This document shows, one piece after another, positions 6,245-12,536 of a DNA stretch of 12,536 bases. Every line of letters starts with the position of its first letter. Positions within the stretch are counted from its first letter, which is position 1. The translations under genes and the position numbers were made by a program. The notes beneath the pieces were generated by a model. That model was given only the letters and a program-made list of their open reading frames with translations. It was not told the origin of the DNA and ran no database searches. Source of the stretch: Bacillota bacterium (GTDB taxonomy: Bacteria; Bacillota; Clostridia; Saccharofermentanales; Fastidiosipilaceae); contig JAEZVR010000071.1 in the NCBI GenBank assembly GCA_023420715.1, positions 1 to 12,536 on the forward strand, read 5' to 3'.

Positions 6245-6275
6245 AAAAAAAGCCCGGCAGAAGCCGGGCTTTTTT
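6245..6275. terminator. Bidirectional Rho-independent terminator
   Basis: AGCCCGGC-AGAA-GCCGGGCT (6251-6270) is a perfect 8-base GC-rich stem. A T-run follows on the right (6271-6275) and an A-run precedes on the left (6245-6250). It ends rpsD 13 bases after its stop and, read leftward, lies just past the last gene of the G5-NUDIX-DUF1576 operon. Confidence 0.93.
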
Positions 6276-6277
6276 CT

Positions 6278-6619
6278 CTATTCTCGCCAAACACGAATAC
6301 GTAAACGATCTCCAATCCAAGCCGCTTCCCCTGCATCAATCAGATCTGCCAAGAGTTCCAAGTCATTATCCGTTTGATCGATGCCGATTAGCTGGGCATA
6401 ATAACCTTCAACCTCGGCTTTGCGCCCATTATTCAATATACGATTCAAGTGAGGGATATCTACTTCTTCAGCCATTCTAATTTCACCTTCTACTGTAATG
6501 GCCAAATATCCGCCCGATATCGATAAATCCGCCCGTAATTCGTCTACGCCAACAGAGAAAAAATAATTAATCAATTCTTGTAAAATACGTCTATCTAAAT
6601 TGCGTTCTGACAACATCAT
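6278..6619 (-). CDS. Small protein of unknown function downstream of DUF1576 gene
   Basis: 113 residues, no signal peptide or membrane segment, acidic in the middle. I do not recognise the family. It begins with a helix-like LDRRILQELINYFFSVGVDELRADL, continues with alternating strand-like segments (GGYLAITVEGEIR, VEGYYAQLIGIDQ), then an acidic helix (DNDLELLADLIDAGE), and ends RIRVWRE. Translation is tied to the DUF1576 gene: GAGG in GATTGAGGTTA overlaps that gene's TGA and lies 3 or 6 bases before twin ATGs at 6619 and 6616. A TTG at 6628 is possible but would place the ribosome binding site inside the gene. It is the last gene of the operon, directly before the terminator. A cytoplasmic partner of the membrane protein is a reasonable guess only. 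Confidence 0.7.
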   Translation of the reverse strand: MMLSERNLDRRILQELINYFFSVGVDELRADLSISGGYLAITVEGEIRMAEEVDIPHLNRILNNGRKAEVEGYYAQLIGIDQTDNDLELLADLIDAGEAAWIGDRLRIRVWRE

Positions 6620-6624
6620 TAACC

Positions 6625-8151
6625 TCAATCATTGTGTTGATCCATCGATCTGTTTTGCTTATGTTTCTTAGCATATTGTGTTTGATAACGATTTAGTCGC
6701 CACACTTTTAACCAATGTACCCGTTTCTTACCTTTTCGCCTGTATTCTTCAAGTATAGGAACCAAAATAGCGGCAATAAAACCACCAGAAAAACCATTAT
6801 TGTATAAATTGACGCCCCCGTGAACAACACCAATGTTCAAGACCATACCCATATGACAAAAGCCTGCTAATATCCCTGCAAATGGACCATAATGTCCGGC
6901 AATCGGCGATAAGGTTGTACCAAATAAGGTTGCAAGCATGGCATTGGTATCATTATACGGAGAATGGTTTGCCATGGCAGCCAGCATAACACCGAGCATA
7001 ACGGGCACAGCATTTAACGGATGCACGCCAAAAGCCGCAAATCCAACAACAGATAACCACGCCCCCAAAACCGGGCCGTTAAGATCGCCCTGAATCATAA
7101 TGGCATATACCAAACAAATTAAGCCCATAGCGGCCATATTAAATAATGTAACGGCATGTCCACGATTTAGGGTAAAATCCGTAACCAATTGACCAGATTT
7201 TGTGAGAACATCATTGTAGTTTTCCCAGGGTTTGTCTGAATAGGCAAATGAACAGCCCAATAAAAAGAGGAGCAGAATAACCATTAAAAAAATGATCTGC
7301 CATTGTTGGTCATAAGATAAGAGCTTAACCGTATTCACACGCATATTAAACATGCGCAAAATCCCCATGGCCAACATCCCCACAATACCTGCTGTAAATC
7401 CAACATTAAAGAGGTTAAAACCCATATGGAAACGCAAAAAAGAGGTTGCCAAAGGCGGCATAATCAAGCCAATCAAAATACCAGCCAAACAACCAAGGGG
7501 AATTCCCCATTGAAGGGGTAATCCCAGACCAAAACTAATCACGCTAACAGTCGGACCTAAGGCAGTCGAACACAAGCTGATGACGACAATATGAGCGATT
7601 GGCACCCGTTTAATGACCATGTACAAAATCGTGCCAAGCATGATGGGCAATGTATTATAAAAATTTTTGCCAAAAAGCGAAAACCCACTAACCGTTAAGA
7701 TTGCCGCCATGACTGGACCAGATAAAAAAACTTTGCGCACAAAAAGAAGCAGAACGGTTAACAGCGTAACCACGCCGCTATTTAAAAGTGCTGCGCCCAA
7801 ACCACCAACCAATACATAGTCAGTGATGAGCTGAGATGGGGATAATAAAATGCGAATAGAGCCACGCAAAAGATTCCCAGGTGTATCAAGAAGGAGACCA
7901 AAGAAAAATAAGATCAGACAATAGGTTAGGACAATGGGGTAACCATTAAAATGTTCTGCAGAAATCAAACGCTGCCAAAAGGTATCCCCTTCTCCGAGAA
8001 ATTGCACCCGCAAACGAAATTGCCTGCCAACCGTTGGGTTGTGCAAATGGGGAACATGTGCAACGACCTCTTCATGACTCGCATGAAAGGGATCATCCTG
8101 GCGCCACTTCTTTTGATCAATTTCCGTTACATTTTGTCGAGGGGGCTTCAT
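6625..8151 (-). CDS. DUF1576 family polytopic membrane protein
   Basis: 508 residues. A soluble N-terminus of about 65 residues is followed by at least ten hydrophobic segments and a basic C-terminus (from about 470). Recognised as DUF1576 from motifs such as NLYNNGFSGGF. It carries two similar halves: residues about 105-262 and 319-464 share TDY/TDF, SGPV/NGPV, GFSLFG..N.LPIMLG / GFAAFG..N.VPVMLG, and NLFNVGFTAG / NLYNNGFSGG in the same order. Such duplication is usual in channels and transporters, but the substrate is unknown. Start: GGAG lies 7 bases before the ATG. The first 35 bases overlap the NUDIX gene and the stop touches the start region of the small gene, so it is translated within an operon. 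Confidence 0.85.
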   Translation of the reverse strand: MKPPRQNVTEIDQKKWRQDDPFHASHEEVVAHVPHLHNPTVGRQFRLRVQFLGEGDTFWQRLISAEHFNGYPIVLTYCLILFFFGLLLDTPGNLLRGSIRILLSPSQLITDYVLVGGLGAALLNSGVVTLLTVLLLFVRKVFLSGPVMAAILTVSGFSLFGKNFYNTLPIMLGTILYMVIKRVPIAHIVVISLCSTALGPTVSVISFGLGLPLQWGIPLGCLAGILIGLIMPPLATSFLRFHMGFNLFNVGFTAGIVGMLAMGILRMFNMRVNTVKLLSYDQQWQIIFLMVILLLFLLGCSFAYSDKPWENYNDVLTKSGQLVTDFTLNRGHAVTLFNMAAMGLICLVYAIMIQGDLNGPVLGAWLSVVGFAAFGVHPLNAVPVMLGVMLAAMANHSPYNDTNAMLATLFGTTLSPIAGHYGPFAGILAGFCHMGMVLNIGVVHGGVNLYNNGFSGGFIAAILVPILEEYRRKGKKRVHWLKVWRLNRYQTQYAKKHKQNRSMDQHND

Positions 8152-8665
8152 CGCTGTCTCCTCTAGGCAAAACCATTTTCTGATCGACTAAAAACTGACA
8201 AGCAGCTCTAAAGCAAGCCTGATCACCTGAAAAAGTTAAGCATCCGATAACCGCTTCTGTCTTTAACCAATGGGCGGCATGGATTTCATCAGGTTGTAAA
8301 TGAAGATGAGCACCTGGATCCACGGATGCCAAAAAATAGACAATGCATCGTTCTAAGGTTGGGCGGATATGGTATCGATCTACCACCCGAAAGCCAGAGA
8401 TCGGACAAAAATCGAGTCCAACTTCTTCAGCGACCTCCCGTCTGGCCGTTTGAATCTCAGTTTCTTCCGCTTCCATCCGCCCTTTTGGAAAACCAAAATG
8501 CGTGGGCGTATGCTGAATAATCAACCATTTCAATTGATCAATTGCCAGGATATCATCCAACGGATGCTGGAAAAGAATCGCGCCGCAAGAGGTCACACAA
8601 CCGCTTGCCGTTTCATCAAAAGATGCAGCCTCAGCGCTGTGTTTCGGATCCAGTTGGATGGTCAT
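8117..8665 (-). CDS. NUDIX hydrolase
   Basis: 182 residues. The NUDIX box is perfect (Gx5Ex7REUxEExGU) from Gly62 to Leu84: G-RMEAE-E, seven residues, then REVAEEVGL. It is preceded by FGFPKG, the form seen in Ap4A (bis-nucleosyl tetraphosphate) hydrolases of the MutT/NudA type. The family cleaves nucleoside diphosphates linked to another group, with Mg2+ held by the box glutamates; an Ap4A-like substrate is plausible but not shown. The core domain spans about 24-160, with about 22 extra N-terminal residues. The ATG at 8665 overlaps the G5 gene by 35 bases and has no obvious ribosome binding site, so the true start might be internal (for example GTG at residue 24). Confidence 0.9.
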   Translation of the reverse strand: MTIQLDPKHSAEAASFDETASGCVTSCGAILFQHPLDDILAIDQLKWLIIQHTPTHFGFPKGRMEAEETEIQTARREVAEEVGLDFCPISGFRVVDRYHIRPTLERCIVYFLASVDPGAHLHLQPDEIHAAHWLKTEAVIGCLTFSGDQACFRAACQFLVDQKMVLPRGDSDEAPSTKCNGN

Positions 8666-11195
8666 CTGAATCTATTAAGCGCACAACAAAGCGGGCATAT
8701 ACCGTATCGTCTTTTTGGAAAAGGCCAACACCGATTTTATAGGCTTTATCCGATGTCATCAGTTGACGTAAAGTCGGCACTTTAAACCACTGCTGCTGTA
8801 AAGATTCACGCCATTTTTCAATGCGATCATGATGCTGATCTGCCTCTTTTTCCAGTTGCAGCTTTGCTCGGAAAACCAGCATCTCATCTGTTTCTTCACT
8901 TGCGTTCAAGGGATAAGCGGTTGAATCCGTTACGACGTCTTGATACAAGAGATCTTTAACTTGCAAATTTAGACTTTCATCAATCGACCACGCTGGTAAG
9001 CTCTGCCTTGAATCCGGGGTATTGGGTTTGGATTCGCCGCCATCCACATCAGCTTGAGGATGTGCATCTGTGACAGCTTTCTTTAATGCCTGTACGAATT
9101 GATTTTCCTGTCCGGCTAAGATATAACCATCACTGCCACGTTTAATTTGCGCAGGTGTTGGTGCTTGATTAATGACTTCTTGTGTCCGAATCGGATTTAG
9201 GATGTTCCCAGTCTTTGTATCGAGTGCATAGCGAGTCGTCACTGTTTTCTCGCCATCCACGCCTGGAACCACAACCTCAATATGTCCACGCCATTGTGTC
9301 GGATCGTCAATATAAGTCGGCATCGCCGCAAACGACACGTTCTGAGTCCGCAAAACGCCAACCTCAATGATCTCATCTATTGGCGCTGTCCGCTGAGTTT
9401 CGACATCTCTCGCCACAAACAAAGTTGGATCTACCGGCTGACCTTGATCATCAAGTGGCACTTCCACCGTTTTCTTAATCTGTCCTGGATGACCTTGGGT
9501 CTTGATTTGTTTTTCGCCAAAGGGCAAATCCTCAGATGGCACATAGATCGTCCGATAAGGCATCTCTGTTGTCGTCGTCTGGCGCTGCCAATTCGGTTGC
9601 TTCGTACCTTGCAAAACCACTTCGTCTACAGCTGGCGTGCGTACCTCATCCACAAGCGTATCTTGCTTTGGATTTTGTACCACTTCACCTGTAGCGCTGT
9701 CCAAGGTTCCCGTATAGGTTTGAGTCAATCGACCTGCCTGTCCAGATGTTTGAACCCGAGACTCACCAAACCAGAGTTGATCTGTTTCTTGTACCAATTG
9801 ATTAAAGGGCAATGTCGTCACAACAGTATATTTTAAGCCCTGAGAAATCATTTCTGTTTCTGGCGCTTTGATTTGCTTCTCATTGGATTGAGAATGAATC
9901 AGCGCACCAGTTTTTGCATCCACATCATAATACGTGATCTTTTCTGCCAATCCATTTTTACCAGGATGTTGGACCACTTTTTGTCCAATATCCAAGGTCG
10001 GATCGCCTTGCCACTGTGTCTGATAAGGCAATTCGATGGTTTCCACTTGCTGTGTCCCAATTTGGACAATCTCCTGTTTAGGCGCGACTTGTGTTTCTTT
10101 TACCACAAGCTGACCCGAACGTGGATCTCGCTCATACGTTAAAGTCTTAACCCCATTCTGACCCTTTTCAAGGATTTGATTTGAGGTACCAACCCGACGT
10201 GTTGCATCTGCAACATAGCGAACATCGTAGGGCAACTCGGTATCTTGAGAAACGGACTTTGCCCCATAAACATGCACCTCATTTACCGGTGCTTTAACGA
10301 CACGCACAGCTTCGACAATTTGTTTAACCGGCTGACCGTTCACATAGGTGACCCTCATGGTGGTGAGTTGTTCACCCATTTGGCCTGGTGTACGCACGTG
10401 GTGTTTTTCTTCTCCATTTTCATCGACTACAGGCAGTTGATCGTCATAGACAACATCCACGCCAAAAGCCACTTGACCTGACTTTTCTTCAACCACAGTC
10501 ACAATGGATTCTTGAATGAAGGTCAGCAACCCTTTGTAGGTATACGTTTTATGATTGAGTTCAAAAGTCTCTTCAATCACCTGTTCCATTTTTTCGCCAA
10601 CAGGCTCTGCACGAACACGACTCAACTGTGGGAAAACAACAGACGATAGCAAAACAGTCGCACAGAGGAAGCAAGAAATGGATAGATTACGCAGGGCCAA
10701 GCGACGCTTTTTCTTAACCCCAATGAGCAATGCAGATATGAATAACAAGCCGAGACCAACCAATATACCTGCAGCGACCGCACCGGTTCGAGGCAAGATG
10801 CGAAAAGAGGTGGTTGGTGTATTTGGATTTTGATCATGCGCGCCTGGCAAATCGTAGCGAACAGCCAACTTTGCACTCGATTGCGGCGCAATAACAGGAA
10901 TGGCTGTATCGGCCGTGTAATCAGCCAATTGACCGATGGCTTGATTTTTTAAACTGACTTGGCTCAGATCAGCGGTCGTATCATTAACGATCTCGATATC
11001 CAACCCGCCTTCCACAGAACTGGCTTTAATTTCGACGCCTTTGCTGTTATAGATTGTTTTGGTGTCGACGGATTCTTTCTCTGCGGCAAATACTGGACTG
11101 CCATTGAGGAGAAAAAGGAAGGATAGCGCAATCAAAAGGACGAAACGCCGTCCCCATATGCGATTGAAGGGTCGTTGTATCCCACGTATTGACAT
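8631..11195 (-). CDS. G5-repeat surface protein at the yabE position, with internal LPRTG segment
   Basis: 854 residues. Signal peptide about 17-37 (ending SPVFA); a small extracellular domain about 38-130; LPRTG at 134-138 followed by a hydrophobic stretch (139-160) and KKKRR, exactly like a sortase sorting signal but internal; a second hydrophobic stretch (171-189) ending near VRA like another signal peptide; then about six G5-type repeats (about 230-312, 313-381, 382-452, 454-531, 535-613, 614-693) with the recurrent G(q)xG and LPY/MPY motifs. The C-terminal 160 residues are hydrophilic and unrecognised. G5 domains bind wall glycans or mediate adhesion. The position after metG-tatD equals yabE of Bacillus subtilis, but I see no C-terminal 3D domain. 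Start at 11195 chosen for AGAGG 5 bases upstream; a TTG at 11246 lacks support. Confidence 0.88.
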   Translation of the reverse strand: MSIRGIQRPFNRIWGRRFVLLIALSFLFLLNGSPVFAAEKESVDTKTIYNSKGVEIKASSVEGGLDIEIVNDTTADLSQVSLKNQAIGQLADYTADTAIPVIAPQSSAKLAVRYDLPGAHDQNPNTPTTSFRILPRTGAVAAGILVGLGLLFISALLIGVKKKRRLALRNLSISCFLCATVLLSSVVFPQLSRVRAEPVGEKMEQVIEETFELNHKTYTYKGLLTFIQESIVTVVEEKSGQVAFGVDVVYDDQLPVVDENGEEKHHVRTPGQMGEQLTTMRVTYVNGQPVKQIVEAVRVVKAPVNEVHVYGAKSVSQDTELPYDVRYVADATRRVGTSNQILEKGQNGVKTLTYERDPRSGQLVVKETQVAPKQEIVQIGTQQVETIELPYQTQWQGDPTLDIGQKVVQHPGKNGLAEKITYYDVDAKTGALIHSQSNEKQIKAPETEMISQGLKYTVVTTLPFNQLVQETDQLWFGESRVQTSGQAGRLTQTYTGTLDSATGEVVQNPKQDTLVDEVRTPAVDEVVLQGTKQPNWQRQTTTTEMPYRTIYVPSEDLPFGEKQIKTQGHPGQIKKTVEVPLDDQGQPVDPTLFVARDVETQRTAPIDEIIEVGVLRTQNVSFAAMPTYIDDPTQWRGHIEVVVPGVDGEKTVTTRYALDTKTGNILNPIRTQEVINQAPTPAQIKRGSDGYILAGQENQFVQALKKAVTDAHPQADVDGGESKPNTPDSRQSLPAWSIDESLNLQVKDLLYQDVVTDSTAYPLNASEETDEMLVFRAKLQLEKEADQHHDRIEKWRESLQQQWFKVPTLRQLMTSDKAYKIGVGLFQKDDTVYARFVVRLIDSDDHPTGSETQR

Positions 11196-11245
11196 GAGCG
11201 CCTCTTTTCTATCGAATGCCTCACAGTCGTATCGATGCTGTAACA

Positions 11246-11275
11246 ATCATAAAAACAACCTGTAAAGATTCGCAA
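11246..11275 (-). promoter_or_regulatory. Possible promoter of the G5 gene
   Basis: TTGCGA (11275-11270), an 18-base spacer and TATGAT (11251-11246) on the minus strand give a moderate vegetative promoter match in the 172-base gap between tatD and the G5 gene. The leader would be about 45 bases. Confidence 0.45.
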
Positions 11276-11320
11276 ATCGTGACTATTATCTTAGCGAATT
11301 AAGGTCAAAAATTCAATGAA

Positions 11321-11357
11321 ACTGGGCAGGCGAGCGTCAGAATCCGCCCTGGACAGT
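11321..11357 (-). terminator. Weak terminator candidate after tatD
   Basis: Eleven bases past the tatD stop, an imperfect hairpin pairs ACTG with CAGT and CAGG with CCTG, with a two-base mismatch between and a long loop. It is followed leftward by TTTCATTGAATTTTT. This could be a leaky terminator separating metG-tatD from the G5 operon. Confidence 0.35.
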
Positions 11358-11367
11358 AAATCCGTAA

Positions 11368-12195
11368 TCAATTTGAAAAATGATCTAACTTTCTGGTTGC
11401 AACAGGTAGACCAAATAATCTTCTTGCATTCGCAGCCGTCTGATCTGCCGCCTCTAATGGGGAAATCTGTTTCAACTCAGCTAATTTTTCACCCACATAT
11501 CTCACAAAGGCTGGTTCATTACGCCGACCGCGATAAGGGACTGGGGTTAAATAAGGGCAATCTGTTTCGATCAACAAATAATCCAATGGCAAAGCTTGTG
11601 CAACCGCAGGCGGCAACTGGGCATTTTTAAAGGTAAGCGGGCCATCAAAACCACACATCATACCAAGTTTGATAATCTGTTGCGCAAAATCAAGCGATCC
11701 CGAATAACAATGAAAAACCCCTGCAAGTGGTTTTCGTAAACCCTGTTCTCGATCAAAGTTCTGGAGGACGGTTAAACAGTCCTGGTGTGCCTCACGATCG
11801 TGAATAATAACCGGCAAATCATATGTTTTTGCCAATGCCAACTGCCGATAAAAACAGTCCTGTTGTCTTTCTTTTTGATCTTTGTGCCAATAATAATCTA
11901 AGCCAATTTCGCCAACTGCAACAATCTTACGGGCTGTTTTTTCCTGAAGCAATTTTTCCAGCTGGATGAAATCGGATGGATCGGCGTTCGCCGCCTCACA
12001 AGGGTGTATGCCAACTGCGGCATACAGCCCATCATAGCGGGCGACCAAGTCACATATTTCGAGTGATGTTTTTAGGTCTTCTGCGACGACAACCATGGCT
12101 TCCACGCCAGATGCAAAAGCTCGATGAATCACTTGATCCCGATCGCCATCATATGCGCGATCATATAAATGTGTGTGCGTATCAATCCAGCCCAT
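11368..12195 (-). CDS. tatD: TatD family metal-dependent hydrolase (DNase)
   Basis: 275 residues, normal for TatD. The TIM-barrel metal ligands are all present: HxH in DTHTHLYD (His7, His9), Glu96 in VGEIGLDYYW, His132 in VIIHDREA, His162 in VFHCYSG and Asp212 in LIETDCPYLTP. TatD proteins are cytoplasmic 3'-5' exonucleases with roles in DNA repair or turnover. The ATG at 12195 overlaps the metG stop by one base (TAATG), the usual clostridial and bacillar arrangement for metG-tatD; GGAAG upstream serves as ribosome binding site. A longer frame to 12276 overlaps metG and was not used. Downstream, a promoter for the G5 gene suggests partial separation from that operon. Confidence 0.95.
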   Translation of the reverse strand: MGWIDTHTHLYDRAYDGDRDQVIHRAFASGVEAMVVVAEDLKTSLEICDLVARYDGLYAAVGIHPCEAANADPSDFIQLEKLLQEKTARKIVAVGEIGLDYYWHKDQKERQQDCFYRQLALAKTYDLPVIIHDREAHQDCLTVLQNFDREQGLRKPLAGVFHCYSGSLDFAQQIIKLGMMCGFDGPLTFKNAQLPPAVAQALPLDYLLIETDCPYLTPVPYRGRRNEPAFVRYVGEKLAELKQISPLEAADQTAANARRLFGLPVATRKLDHFSN

Positions 12196-12536
12196 TAACC
12201 GACTTCCGCACCTGAATCGACCAACCCATCCACCGTGATCAGTTTTAGAGCCTGGGTTTTGGGATCTGTCGCACAAAGAAGCATGCCCTGTGAGGTTAAA
12301 CCAAACAATTGACGCGGTTTCAAATTTTTGACGACAACAACCTGACGACCGACCATCGTCTCGGGCTGATAATGCGGTGCAATGCCCGAAACAATTTGAC
12401 GGATTTCATCGCCAATTCGGATTTGTGAGCATAATAATTTCTTGGATTTTGGAACAGCCTCACAGGCGACCACTTCCCCCACAACCAATTGGATTTTTGC
12501 AAAATCTGCAAAATCAATCGGTAAAATGCCTTCATT
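12195..12536 (-). CDS. metG: Methionyl-tRNA synthetase, C-terminal tRNA-binding domain (5' part outside window)
   Basis: The last 113 residues of a frame that is open to the window edge. It opens with LPIDFADFAKIQLVVGEV and continues with SKKLLCSQIRIGDEIRQIVSGIA, VVVVKNLKPRQLFGLTSQGM and a final GAEVG. This is the OB-fold tRNA-binding domain (Arc1p/Trbp111/MetG-beta type) that ends bacterial MetG and binds the tRNA elbow, usually also dimerising the enzyme. The upstream catalytic part is not visible, so a free tRNA-binding protein cannot be strictly excluded, but the adjacency to tatD, with overlapping stop and start, fits metG. Internal TTG or GTG codons near 12488 should not be taken as a start, because the homology continues upstream of them. 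Confidence 0.92.
   Translation of the reverse strand, partial: NEGILPIDFADFAKIQLVVGEVVACEAVPKSKKLLCSQIRIGDEIRQIVSGIAPHYQPETMVGRQVVVVKNLKPRQLFGLTSQGMLLCATDPKTQALKLITVDGLVDSGAEVG

Noticed and set aside
9282..9836. A 184-residue open frame on the plus strand.
   Set aside because: It lies fully antisense to the G5 gene, has no ribosome binding site, and its translation is rich in odd residues with no domain. It is a shadow frame.

Overview
The window reads as ordinary low-to-medium GC Firmicutes DNA, most likely an anaerobic member of the Clostridia. The signs are a stand-alone rpsD of the zinc-free type, a DUF3793 gene next to a short-chain flavodoxin, a CD1871A-like CXXC miniprotein, a DUF1576 membrane protein, a G5-repeat surface protein behind tatD, strong AGGAGG-type ribosome binding sites, and TTGACA/TATAAT-like promoters. 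I cannot place it to genus. All genes except rpsD are on the minus strand.

Layout, in transcription order (right to left). The right edge holds the 3' end of metG. Its stop overlaps the start of tatD (TAATG). Next comes a long secreted/anchored G5-repeat protein in the place yabE has in Bacillus (metG-tatD-yabE). It runs by overlapping genes into a NUDIX hydrolase, a duplicated DUF1576 membrane protein and a small unknown protein. This operon converges on rpsD at a bidirectional terminator near 6251-6275.

Upstream of rpsD lies the one long gene-free stretch (about 5270-5646). It carries two back-to-back promoters. The rpsD promoter is plain. The leftward promoter, for DUF3793 and flavodoxin, is surrounded by repeated AGTTAGC half-sites, one of which forms a perfect palindrome at the transcription start. 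This looks like repressor control, plausibly by metal or iron.

Further left follow a glutaredoxin-like protein and a tight three-gene unit: a TlpA-type thioredoxin lipoprotein, a 58-residue CXXC miniprotein, and a polytopic Fe-S protein of the NapH/CcoG type. Positions 1592-5269 are therefore a redox block: flavodoxin for ferredoxin-sparing electron transfer, and a probable membrane or extracytoplasmic thiol/electron relay. The left edge holds most of a secreted transglutaminase-like protein with a BspA-type repeat, open at its 3' end.

The least expected items are an LPRTG sorting-signal-like segment inside the G5 protein followed by a second signal-like helix, the multi-site operator at the DUF3793 promoter, and a 70-base imperfect three-way-junction element with complementary loops between the flavodoxin and glutaredoxin genes. 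I saw no mobile element, CRISPR array, tRNA or rRNA.
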